From: Ascidiimonas sp046199005
GTDB lineage: Bacteria; Bacteroidota; Bacteroidia; Flavobacteriales; Flavobacteriaceae
Assembly: GCA_046199005.1 (NCBI GenBank)
Contig: CP176050.1
Span: forward strand, 1,240,001 to 1,304,000
Direction of reading: 5' to 3'
DNA: 64,000 bases
In this document: positions 1 through 7,864 of the stretch, one piece after another
Layout: each line of letters opens with the position of its first letter
Position numbering within the stretch: position 1 is the stretch's first letter
Position numbers and translations under genes: made by a program
Notes under the pieces: generated by a model
The model's input: the letters and a program-made list of their open reading frames with translations, nothing else
Databases searched by the model: none
Told to the model about the DNA's origin: nothing

Positions 1-81
1 TCAAAACAACAACAATCTTTCTACTATGCCGCGTTTTGGGTTGAAAGTATCCCTATTATTTTCTGGCTACTGTATACCTTC

Positions 82-351
82 TTATTCAGATTTGTTTAGT
101 TCAAGTTCTATCGTTTTACGAATTTGCTCCTTAGCATCCTTATCCAATCGTTTCAGATTAGCTTCCGAACATAAAGAGGTTAGTTTCGTATTACTTACGG
201 TGTGACTACTACATTCTTTACAAAATGCATTATGAAACTGTAGCTTACATATTTCCCAGAAATTTGCTTCTTTGTATTGTGCTTTGTTGCAAATAGTGCG
301 GGCTTCTTTGCAATCGACAAACAATGTTTTAATATTTTTTTGCTCTTCCAT
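82..351 (-). CDS. Small Cys-rich protein, candidate anti-sigma factor (ZAS-like)
   Basis: An 89-residue soluble protein encoded three bases after the stop of the ECF sigma gene, so probably co-translated with it. It carries the pattern H40-x3-C44-x2-C47 preceded by Cys14 and Cys21, which resembles the zinc-binding His/Cys motif of ZAS (zf-HC2) anti-sigma factors. No membrane segment is visible, so it would act in the cytosol. The role, holding the neighbouring sigma factor inactive until a signal arrives, is inferred from the motif and the gene order. It could instead be an unrelated small zinc protein. Confidence 0.75.
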   Translation of the reverse strand: MEEQKNIKTLFVDCKEARTICNKAQYKEANFWEICKLQFHNAFCKECSSHTVSNTKLTSLCSEANLKRLDKDAKEQIRKTIELELNKSE

Positions 352-354
352 AGT

Positions 355-909
355 TTAGAACCAATTTTTTTCAAGACATCCAACCAAAGCTGTCCTGGCT
401 CTGTGTATTATAACCCATAGGTTAGACGCAGTTATATTCAAATCATTACAAATCGTTTCGGTGTCGTATCCGTCTATAGTTTTCATCTTAAAAACCTCGG
501 CTTGTTTTGCCGGTAATTTGCTTAAACAAGCATGAATCGCAAGCCCTAATTCTTCGTTTTCCATTTCGGTATCTGCATTCAATGTAAACGGATCACTTAC
601 CTTTTGTTCTAACCAGTCTCCTTCAGATTCGTCATCGTTGGCAAATCCCATACGCACCTCGGCTTTTCCTTTCTTCGAGTTAATTTTACGATAATGGTCT
701 ATGATTTTTCTTTTTAAAATAGAAATGAGCCAGGTACGTTCTGAGGCATCACCTTTGTAGTTTTTTGCAGATTTAAGTGCAGCCAAAAAAGTATCCTGAA
801 CGAGATCCTGAGCGATCTCATGATCACTAACCCGAGTTATGGTATAATTAAACAGGTAATCTGCGTAAAGATCTATCCATTGTTCTGGTCTTAAAAGGTT
901 AGAATCCAT
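355..909 (-). CDS. ECF-type RNA polymerase sigma-70 factor
   Basis: A 184-residue sigma factor with only regions 2 and 4. Region 2 (about residues 10-80) includes the core-binding stretch AQDLVQDTFLAAL and the aromatic TWLISILKRKIIDHYRK segment for promoter melting. Region 4 (about residues 125-180) starts at LSKLPAKQAEVFKM and has a helix-turn-helix ending in RARTALVGCLEKNWF. This is the normal size for the ECF family. The small Cys-rich gene downstream is its likely regulator. The regulon is unknown; no specific ECF subfamily was assigned. Confidence 0.93.
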   Translation of the reverse strand: MDSNLLRPEQWIDLYADYLFNYTITRVSDHEIAQDLVQDTFLAALKSAKNYKGDASERTWLISILKRKIIDHYRKINSKKGKAEVRMGFANDDESEGDWLEQKVSDPFTLNADTEMENEELGLAIHACLSKLPAKQAEVFKMKTIDGYDTETICNDLNITASNLWVIIHRARTALVGCLEKNWF

Positions 910-992
910 GCAATTGAGTTTGTTTCAAAAATAATGCAATTCAAACGAATAAAAGTACGTTATTTTGTTTTAAAAGTTTGTAATTTGTAATC

Positions 993-1376
993 ATCAAAAG
1001 GTATATTCTCGTATTTATTATTTTTAATTTATTAGCCTGCAAGCAGTCTGAATCTGCTAAATTGGAAACACTAAGTCCGGCTATGTATGCCGATAGACTT
1101 TCGGATAAAACTATATTAATCGACGTAAGGACACCCGAAGAATTCGCTGAGGAGCATCTTGCGAATGCGATTAACATAGACTTTTTTGCTGCTTCTTTTG
1201 ATGAGGAAATCGCAAGTTTCAAGAATGAAGGAAAAGTTTACATCTATTGCCGGTCTGGAAAACGAAGTGCAAAAGCCGCTTCTCGAATGCTGGAAATGGG
1301 TTTTTCACATATTGTCAATCTCGAAGGCGGACTTTTGGCTTGGAAAGAGATGAATAAACCTACCGTTTTAAATTAG
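993..1376 (+). CDS. Rhodanese-like domain lipoprotein (non-canonical start)
   Basis: Single-domain rhodanese. The active-site loop CRSGKRS is present, as is the N-terminal LIDVRTPEEFAEEHL motif typical of the fold. Reading the same frame upstream of the first usable codon (TTG at 1062) shows a lipoprotein signal, IKRYILVFIIFNLLAC, with Cys at 1038-1040, bounded upstream by a stop at 981. No ATG, GTG or TTG precedes this signal in frame, so the drawn start is the ATC at 993 and is uncertain. Such proteins move sulfane sulfur or act in periplasmic redox. The stop overlaps the convergent gene on the other strand. Confidence 0.8.
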   Translation: MKRYILVFIIFNLLACKQSESAKLETLSPAMYADRLSDKTILIDVRTPEEFAEEHLANAINIDFFAASFDEEIASFKNEGKVYIYCRSGKRSAKAASRMLEMGFSHIVNLEGGLLAWKEMNKPTVLN

Positions 1377-2290
1377 GATTTTGATACTAATTCAACCAGC
1401 GCTGCTTCCGGGTGCTTATAAGTAAATTGGAATCCGGAAGCTAATAGTTTTGATGGAATTACAAATCTACTTTTTAAAACAAGCTCAGTTTCCGTTCGTA
1501 TAAAAAATGCGCCAATTTTAAGAAGAAATGCGGGCAGTGGTATGCCAACGATGGTTCCTGAAGCTTTTCTCAACATCCCCATAAAAACACGGTTTTTAAC
1601 CGGTTTAGGAGCGGTTACATTGATTACCCCTGAAAGATCTGGAGAACGAATGATGTGATCTACAGCCCTGGCGAAGTCTGTTTCATGAATCCAACTTATC
1701 ATTTGATTTCCATTTCCCTGTTTCCCTCCAAAACCCAATTTCGTAAGGTTTTTAAGTGGAATAAAAGCGCCACCGCGTCTGCCCATTACAATGGAAGTTC
1801 TCATTGCTACTTTTCGAGTTTTGGGTAAACTGTCTTTAAAAAATGAATGCTCCCATTTTTTAGCAACATTCATCGAAAAGTCATCACCGATTTCTCCATG
1901 TTCTTCGGTCATCGGAGTATCTTCGGAATGCCGGTAAATGGTAGCCGTGGAAGAATTAATCCATAACGAGGGAGGATTTTCGCATTTTTCAAGGGCTCTT
2001 TGCAGGACTTTAGTGGCATCAATGCGGCTATTTAAAATTATTGCTTTGTTTTTTTGGTGATATCTGCAGTCAACAGATTTTCCTGTTAAGTTGATTAAAA
2101 CATCAGCATGGTCCAGATAGGATTCCCAACCAGAAATAGTGACCCCATCCCAGTGCACATATTTTACGTTTTCCCTTTGAACCGTTTTACCACGGGTTAG
2201 AATTATGATTTGTGAAAACCTGTTTTTAAAGTATTGTTGGAGGACGGTTCCCAGGAATCCTGTTCCACCAGCGATTATGAGTCTTTTCAT
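1373..2290 (-). CDS. TIGR01777 family epimerase-like protein (YfcH type)
   Basis: A 305-residue extended short-chain dehydrogenase/reductase family protein. The N-terminus has the NAD(P)-binding glycine motif GGTGFLG, and NLTGKSVDCRY is characteristic of the TIGR01777 branch. The C-terminal part, after about residue 245, matches the DUF1731 extension. The substrate is not known for this family. The start ATGA overlaps the stop of the DUF393 gene by four bases, so the two are translationally coupled. It is the last gene of the GbsR-led operon. Confidence 0.9.
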   Translation of the reverse strand: MKRLIIAGGTGFLGTVLQQYFKNRFSQIIILTRGKTVQRENVKYVHWDGVTISGWESYLDHADVLINLTGKSVDCRYHQKNKAIILNSRIDATKVLQRALEKCENPPSLWINSSTATIYRHSEDTPMTEEHGEIGDDFSMNVAKKWEHSFFKDSLPKTRKVAMRTSIVMGRRGGAFIPLKNLTKLGFGGKQGNGNQMISWIHETDFARAVDHIIRSPDLSGVINVTAPKPVKNRVFMGMLRKASGTIVGIPLPAFLLKIGAFFIRTETELVLKSRFVIPSKLLASGFQFTYKHPEAALVELVSKS

Positions 2291-3114
2291 GAGAAATAAA
2301 TTATAATTAAAAGAAGTAGTATTCTATAGGCGGCCCAACTCATACTTAGGCGAGAAGGTAGCCGTAAATTTTCAACTCTTTGTTTATGATGAAACCATAA
2401 GAAAGTAGCTACCAAAAGAAAATAAAGAATGTTAGTTTGTAGAGGCAAAGGGATAAATGTGTTAACAAGCCATACTGGAAGCAGGAGCAGACTACCCAGA
2501 AAGCTTACGGTAACCAGATGTCCGGTATAGTTCACAAGTACTTTTGGTTTTACAGATCCCAAGAAAAGGAATTGAAATGGGATTTGAAAAATGAGAATTG
2601 AAATTTCGAAAGAGTAAAAAGATGGATACGTTATTCCGGCAAGTAAATTAGTATAACCGGTCAATATAACAGCACTTAGCAAGGTAGCAAATACTATATA
2701 AATTATTCTGTACGGATAATTGAAAGTAGGTTCGCAATCACAAATATTCTGTTCGTTAGGTGGATTAGAAATGATCACTTTTCGGTTATAGGATATGAAA
2801 GCATATAATTTGTTGAGAAGGTAATGCACAAGATACCATTTACCTATTCTTTCTATCCACGGAAAAGAGGATCCAAGTACTCTAAGAAGACTATCAACGC
2901 CATAATATACCTCCTTAGTTTTCGTGTTGACAAGAGCGATCTCATTAGTTGCTCTAGCTCGATCGATATTGGTTTCCGTTAGCTTGTCAATTTGTTGAAA
3001 GGGATAACGACCGTTTTCGTCTAGCATACCTGTCTGAACAAAAGTATTGGTGTATCCAACACATAGCGGGCATTGGGCATCATACAACAGTGTGTGATTT
3101 TTAAGTGTTTTCAT
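2287..3114 (-). CDS. DCC-family (DUF393) thiol-disulfide oxidoreductase-like membrane protein
   Basis: A 275-residue protein with an N-terminal DUF393 domain marked by YDAQCPLC near residues 11-18, the DxxCxxC signature of the DCC family. It is followed from about residue 130 by several hydrophobic segments that look like four to five membrane helices. The DCC domain is related to thioredoxin-fold oxidoreductases, but a specific substrate is not established. It lies 52 bases after gbsR, with an operator-like repeat in the gap, and overlaps the epimerase gene by four bases. Confidence 0.85.
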   Translation of the reverse strand: MKTLKNHTLLYDAQCPLCVGYTNTFVQTGMLDENGRYPFQQIDKLTETNIDRARATNEIALVNTKTKEVYYGVDSLLRVLGSSFPWIERIGKWYLVHYLLNKLYAFISYNRKVIISNPPNEQNICDCEPTFNYPYRIIYIVFATLLSAVILTGYTNLLAGITYPSFYSFEISILIFQIPFQFLFLGSVKPKVLVNYTGHLVTVSFLGSLLLLPVWLVNTFIPLPLQTNILYFLLVATFLWFHHKQRVENLRLPSRLSMSWAAYRILLLLIIIYFS

Positions 3115-3122
3115 ATTTATAA

Positions 3123-3152
3123 TTTTTAAACTTTCAGAAAATATTGAAACTT
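3123..3152. promoter_or_regulatory. Operator-like repeat, copy 2 (gbsR-DUF393 gap)
   Basis: A 30-base stretch almost the same as the one upstream of gbsR at 3688-3717. Both read TTTTT, then A or G, then AACTTTCA, and both end in TTGAAA plus C or T. The repetition of one sequence upstream of two consecutive genes suggests a binding site for the encoded GbsR-type regulator. This is inference only. Confidence 0.45.
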
Positions 3153-3166
3153 ATGTTTAAAAAAAA

Positions 3167-3667
3167 CTAACGCATCAATTTCAATATCGTTTTGGTGATC
3201 CAGTTTTCTTTTTGCTCGGTCACTTTATCGATCATATTATCGGCTCTCAGCATAAAATCGTAAAGAGCTTTCGTTTGTTTTTTAAAACTCTTAGCCTCCG
3301 GTTGGCTATCATCTACTTCGATTACCTCTCTGAGTACTCTTATTGCCGGTTTTATCTCCCGTTTACTTCGTTCTTTAGCAATCTTTCTGGCGAGCTCATC
3401 AATGCTCTTCTCGGCAGTAAAGAATTCACGTCTTTCACCGGGCTTAAATTCTTTATATACGATGCCCCAATCTATTAATGCACGTATATTCATACTTGCA
3501 TTTCCCCTTGATATTTGAAGCGCTTCCATTATATCTTCCATTGATAAAGGCTGTTCAGAAACCATGAGCAAGGCATGAATCTGAGCCATCGTTTTATTAA
3601 TCCCCCATTGTGAGCCAAGCGCTCCCCATGTTTGAATAAATTTTGTTTTTGCCTCTTTCAATTTCAT
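3167..3667 (-). CDS. GbsR/MarR-family transcriptional regulator
   Basis: A 166-residue winged-helix protein. The helix-turn-helix reads EDIMEALQISRGNASMNIRAL (about residues 43-63), the usual GbsR-like recognition region, and the wing includes KEFKPGERREFF. The C-terminal half is helical and likely used for dimer formation. It is the first gene of the operon with DUF393 and TIGR01777. An 8-bp inverted repeat overlapping its own probable -33 box suggests autoregulation. The signal it senses is unknown. Confidence 0.9.
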   Translation of the reverse strand: MKLKEAKTKFIQTWGALGSQWGINKTMAQIHALLMVSEQPLSMEDIMEALQISRGNASMNIRALIDWGIVYKEFKPGERREFFTAEKSIDELARKIAKERSKREIKPAIRVLREVIEVDDSQPEAKSFKKQTKALYDFMLRADNMIDKVTEQKENWITKTILKLMR

Positions 3668-3671
3668 AGAG

Positions 3672-3717
3672 TAAAGATATAATTTTATTTTTGAACTTTC
3701 AAAAATAATTGAAATTA
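3672..3717 (-). promoter_or_regulatory. gbsR promoter with overlapping operator
   Basis: On the minus strand a -33 TTTG (plus 3700-3703) and a -7 like TATCTTTA (plus 3672-3679) are 20 bases apart. A perfect inverted repeat TTTTTGAA-CT-TTCAAAAA covers 3688-3705 and includes the -33 box, so a bound repressor would block it. The same sequence recurs at 3123-3152. Confidence 0.5.
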
Positions 3718-3753
3718 ATAAATGAGGAAGACAAACTTCCTTTCATTAATGCC

Positions 3754-5790
3754 TTAATTATTTAAAAGTCCGGCTCTTCTTAAAAGAGCTTCCGGTTGTG
3801 GTTCGTGACCTCGAAATCGTTTGTATAATTCCATAGGAGGTTCAATACCCCCTTTGGATAATACATTTTCCCTAAAGCTTTTGGCGGTTTCTTCATGAAA
3901 GATACCTTTTTCTTTAAAGAGCTCAAATGCATCGGCATCGAGAACTTCTGCCCACTTATAACTATAATATCCTGATGAATATCCTCCTTGAAAAATATGA
4001 GAAAATGCAGTACTCATACAAGTATCACTAGTTTCAGGATAAAATGTTGTATCCTTAAAAACGATGTCTTCTAATTTTTTAACGTCTTTTATTTTGCCGG
4101 GGTCTTGCGCATGCCAATTCATATCTAAAAGACCAAAACTCAATTGCCTTAAGGTTTGCATACCTTCCATAAAAGTGGCAGATTCTTTTATCTTTTTGAT
4201 ATAATGCATGGGTAAAACTTCACCATTCTTATAGTGAGTTGCAAAGAGTTCAAGTGCTTCTTTTTCATAACACCAGTTTTCAAGTATTTGACTCGGCAAT
4301 TCTACAAAGTCCCAATAAACATTGGTGCCGCTTAGGCTGGGGTAGGTCGTATTAGCAAGCATGCCGTGAAGAGCGTGTCCGAATTCGTGAAATAAGGTAG
4401 TAACTTCATTAAAGGTAAGTAACGACGGTTTGCTATCTGTAGGCTTGGTAAAATTACATACGATGGAAATATGAGGTCTTTCGTTAGTACCGTTTTTAAT
4501 GTATTGAGACTTGTAAGAAGTCATCCAGGCACCATTTCTTTTGCCGGCTCTTGGATGAAAATCAGCATAAAATATTGCGATGAATGCACCGTTCTTATCG
4601 GTTACTTGATAGGTTTTAACGTCTTCGTGATATTTATCAATACTATCAATTTCTTCAAAGTTTAGATTAAAAAGTCGCCCCGCAATTTTAAAAACACCGG
4701 CAATCACATTTTCAAGTTTGAAATAAGGTTTTAACTTTTCGTCATCCAAATCAAAAAGTTGTTGCTTGAGCTTTTCTGTATAATACGCAGTATCCCATTT
4801 CTGTAATTTTTCAACCCCGTCTGTTTCCCTTGCAAACTCACTTAATTTTTCAAATTCTTTTTTTGCCGCAGGTTTAGCTTTCTCAAGAAGATCTTTCAAA
4901 AATTCCCATACCGTTTCGGGGCTCTCTGCCATTCTTTCTTCGAGAACGTAATGTGCATGCGATTGATAGCCAAGCAATTGTGCTCTTTCAAAACGTAAGG
5001 TAGCGATCTCTAACACATGCGACTGATTATCCAGTTCATCTTTGTGAAACCCCTTACTGGCGAATGCTTTGTAAAGTCTTTCACGGAGTGACCTGTTTTC
5101 GGCATATGTCATAAACGGAATATAACTAGGATAATCCAGGGTAAAAATATACCCATCTTTTTTTCGCTCTTTTGCTAACTGCGCTGCATTATTTATAGCA
5201 TCGTCTGGTAACCCTTTTAAGTCAGATTTTGAATCGACTAACATTTCGAACTTATTGGTTTCAGCCAGTACATTTTCCCCGAAGGTTAGTTTTAGTTTTG
5301 ACAGCCTTTTATCGATCGCTCGTAAACGTTCTTTTTTCTCTTGCGAAAGATTCGCACCATTTCGAACAAAATTTTTATATTTTTTGTCTAAAAGGGTTCT
5401 TTGCTCCGCAGTCAATGCGAGTTTGTCTTTTTGCTCGTAAACAGCTTTGATACGCCCAAATAAATCTTCGTTAAGATTAATATCGTTGTTGAACTCTGAA
5501 ATCATGGGCGAAACTTCCTGGGCGATTGCCTGAATTTGTGAATTGGTCTCTGCATTATTCAGATTAAAAAAGATGCTGTTCAAACGGTCTAACTGTTCTC
5601 CTGCGAATTCAAGTGCTTCAATGGTGTTTTCGTAAGTTGGATGTGCTTTATTGGCAGCGATCTCTTCGATTTCTTTGCGAGCTTTTGCAATTTCCAGTTT
5701 AAATGCTGGCATAAAATCGTCATTTTTAATAGCCGAAAAGGGAGCTGTATCAAAAGGAGTGTCAAATTTTGTAGTAAGTATATTTTCCAT
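3754..5790 (-). CDS. dcp: M3 family oligopeptidase / peptidyl-dipeptidase
   Basis: A 678-residue zinc metallopeptidase of family M3. The catalytic motif HEFGHALHG sits at about residue 470, and the downstream Glu ligand region is intact. The protein lacks a clear signal peptide (it begins MENILTTKFDTPFDTAPF), which fits a cytosolic enzyme degrading short peptides. The length is normal for Dcp/OpdA. Whether it removes dipeptides (Dcp) or acts as an endopeptidase (PrlC/OpdA) cannot be settled here. It is transcribed in the same direction as gbsR, with 86 bases between them. Confidence 0.9.
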   Translation of the reverse strand: MENILTTKFDTPFDTAPFSAIKNDDFMPAFKLEIAKARKEIEEIAANKAHPTYENTIEALEFAGEQLDRLNSIFFNLNNAETNSQIQAIAQEVSPMISEFNNDINLNEDLFGRIKAVYEQKDKLALTAEQRTLLDKKYKNFVRNGANLSQEKKERLRAIDKRLSKLKLTFGENVLAETNKFEMLVDSKSDLKGLPDDAINNAAQLAKERKKDGYIFTLDYPSYIPFMTYAENRSLRERLYKAFASKGFHKDELDNQSHVLEIATLRFERAQLLGYQSHAHYVLEERMAESPETVWEFLKDLLEKAKPAAKKEFEKLSEFARETDGVEKLQKWDTAYYTEKLKQQLFDLDDEKLKPYFKLENVIAGVFKIAGRLFNLNFEEIDSIDKYHEDVKTYQVTDKNGAFIAIFYADFHPRAGKRNGAWMTSYKSQYIKNGTNERPHISIVCNFTKPTDSKPSLLTFNEVTTLFHEFGHALHGMLANTTYPSLSGTNVYWDFVELPSQILENWCYEKEALELFATHYKNGEVLPMHYIKKIKESATFMEGMQTLRQLSFGLLDMNWHAQDPGKIKDVKKLEDIVFKDTTFYPETSDTCMSTAFSHIFQGGYSSGYYSYKWAEVLDADAFELFKEKGIFHEETAKSFRENVLSKGGIEPPMELYKRFRGHEPQPEALLRRAGLLNN

Positions 5791-5963
5791 TTTATGCTTT
5801 TTGTCGATTAAAATTGTATTTTATCGGGTGTAGGGATCCAAAATTACGGATGATAACGTATTTATAAAAAAAGGAATTATAGAGAAAAATTACTCGCCGA
5901 ATTGAATTTTAACCTAGTTAATAACCTGATATCAGGTCATTCATATTTTTTTGATTAGTAGCT

Positions 5964-5995
5964 AAAACCTTGAAATGGATATATTTCAAGGTTTT
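5964..5995 (-). terminator. Terminator of purK-purE
   Basis: A 13-bp inverted repeat (AAAACCTTGAAAT at 5964-5976, ATTTCAAGGTTTT at 5983-5995) overlaps the last codons of purE. The T-rich arm ends the minus-strand reading; the symmetric A/T ends could let it work in both directions. Confidence 0.75.
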
Positions 5996-6479
5996 ATTTT
6001 TGTATTTCTTTCGCTCCTTTAATTACTTTTTGTTTCAATCCTTCTTTGTATACGGCTATCTTATCCCTTACACATTTGTCGCTAACACCTATAATTTGTG
6101 CAGCAAGAATACCTGCATTCTTTGCACCATTAAGTGCTACGGTGGCTACAGGGACGCCTCCTGGCATCTGTAGAATCGAAAGCACAGAATCCCAGCCATC
6201 TATTGAATTGCTGCTTTTAACGGGAACCCCAATAACAGGTAAAGGAGAAAGCGAGGCTACCATACCCGGAAGGTGCGCAGCACCGCCTGCACCCGCTATG
6301 ATTACAGAAATTCCATTTTTATGTGCATTTTTTCCGAAGTCAAATAGTTTTTCGGGAGTTCGATGTGCAGAAACGATATCTACTTCTACGGCTATGTCGA
6401 AACCTTTAAGAATATCGATCGCTTCCTGCATAACGGGAAGGTCGCTTGTACTTCCCATAATGACTGCTACTTTTGTCAT
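5994..6479 (-). CDS. purE: N5-carboxyaminoimidazole ribonucleotide mutase
   Basis: A 161-residue class I PurE. It has the N-terminal GSTSDLPVMQ, the SAHRTPE segment with the catalytic His, and GAGGAAHLPGMVASL. It moves the carboxylate of N5-CAIR to give CAIR in purine synthesis. purK, the partner enzyme making N5-CAIR, lies 13 bases upstream in the same operon, consistent with the bacterial two-step route. Confidence 0.96.
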   Translation of the reverse strand: MTKVAVIMGSTSDLPVMQEAIDILKGFDIAVEVDIVSAHRTPEKLFDFGKNAHKNGISVIIAGAGGAAHLPGMVASLSPLPVIGVPVKSSNSIDGWDSVLSILQMPGGVPVATVALNGAKNAGILAAQIIGVSDKCVRDKIAVYKEGLKQKVIKGAKEIQK

Positions 6480-6492
6480 TGGTTCAAATTAG

Positions 6493-7656
6493 TTAATTAT
6501 CATCTTTGGCAATTACTCGAATTGTTTTTTTTACGGTTGCCGCCATCTCTCTAGCCTGCTGCATGTCTTTGTGTATAACCGTAACGTGCCCCATTTTACG
6601 AAAAGGTCTGGTTTTATTTTTTCCATAAATATGTGGGGTTACGCCGCTTAGTTTAAGTATATTTTCGATATTTTCATAACAAACGCGACCCGAGTGACCT
6701 TCTTCACCAACCAGGTTTACCATCACAGCATTTGCTTTGCTCTCGGTGGCTCCTAAGGGCATATTCAGAATAGCTCTTATATGCTGTTCAAATTGATTGG
6801 TGTAAGAAGCTTCTATACTATAATGGCCACTATTGTGTGGTCTTGGAGCTACTTCATTGACTAAGATCTCATTGTCTTCTGTTAAGAACATCTCAACCGC
6901 CAACAGCCCTACATGTTTAAAAGCGTCTGCCACCCGCAATGCTGTCAGTTGTGCTTTTTCTGCAATTTTAGGGTCTATGCGCGCAGGACATATTACATAC
7001 TCTACCTGATTTGCTTCCGGATGAAACTCCATCTCAACCACTGGATATGTGACTAATTGACCACCAAAATTTCTGGCGACGATTACCGCTAATTCATTTT
7101 TGAAGGGTATGAGATCTTCCGTAATGCATTCACTATTAGGAAGGTTTTCAAGGTCTGAATAAGTTCTCATGATTTTCACTCCCTGACCGTCATACCCAAA
7201 TTGGGCGCTCTTCCACACAAATGGAAACTGTAAAGATTCGTTCTCAATTGCAGTTTCAATTTGATCACTATAAGCAAAACGATTAAACGAAGCCGTGGGA
7301 ATATCGTGGTCTACGTAAAATAATTTTTGCCGTGCTTTGTTTTGAATTATTTTAAGGGTTTTTGAAGATGGATATACTTTAACTCCTTCGCTTTCCAATT
7401 TCTCCAAAGCTTCTACGTTTACATGCTCTATTTCTATAGTTAGGACATCTGCATTCTTTCCAAAATTGTATACGCTTTCGAAATCCATCAGATCACCTTT
7501 CACGAATTCATTACAGGCAATTCTACAGGGAGCTTCAGCAGAAGGATCCATTACCATTGTGTAAATATCGAATTTTCTGGTTTCGTATAAGAGCATTTTA
7601 CCAAGTTGTCCACCTCCTAAAATACCCAGTTTAAAATCTGAAGAAAAAAAATCCAT
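6493..7656 (-). CDS. purK: N5-carboxyaminoimidazole ribonucleotide synthase
   Basis: A 387-residue ATP-grasp enzyme with the PurK N-terminal motif GILGGGQLGKML and, near residue 275, NEVAPRPHNSGHYS, which carries metal and substrate contacts. It uses ATP, bicarbonate and AIR to form N5-CAIR. It is the first gene of a two-gene operon with purE (13-base gap), and the pair ends at the hairpin near 5964-5995. The start ATG follows an A-rich stretch, usual for this group. Confidence 0.96.
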   Translation of the reverse strand: MDFFSSDFKLGILGGGQLGKMLLYETRKFDIYTMVMDPSAEAPCRIACNEFVKGDLMDFESVYNFGKNADVLTIEIEHVNVEALEKLESEGVKVYPSSKTLKIIQNKARQKLFYVDHDIPTASFNRFAYSDQIETAIENESLQFPFVWKSAQFGYDGQGVKIMRTYSDLENLPNSECITEDLIPFKNELAVIVARNFGGQLVTYPVVEMEFHPEANQVEYVICPARIDPKIAEKAQLTALRVADAFKHVGLLAVEMFLTEDNEILVNEVAPRPHNSGHYSIEASYTNQFEQHIRAILNMPLGATESKANAVMVNLVGEEGHSGRVCYENIENILKLSGVTPHIYGKNKTRPFRKMGHVTVIHKDMQQAREMAATVKKTIRVIAKDDN

Positions 7657-7843
7657 CTGGTAAATTATAACTTTAGATTAAGAGCTGTAAAATTAAAGTA
7701 TATTGATGTATTATGCGATGAGTTAGGCATTTTTATATTGATTTTGTGATATGGAGTTCGTTACCTTCAATAATTTTGTGCCTCTTACGATAATTTCTTA
7801 TCTAAAGTAACTGCTCTTCACAAACGTTATCAACTGTAATTCT

Positions 7844-7851
7844 TATCTTTG
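7844..7851 (+). promoter_or_regulatory. -7 box of the hpt-adk promoter
   Basis: TATCTTTG fits the Bacteroidota TAnnTTTG consensus and ends 13 bases before the start codon. A matching TTTG about 19 bases upstream is not present, so only the -7 element is supported. Confidence 0.4.
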
Positions 7852-7864
7852 CCATCTTAAATTG

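Noticed and set aside
1..81. Reading frames at the left edge
   Set aside because: No start codon or motif seen in either strand; too short to support a gene.
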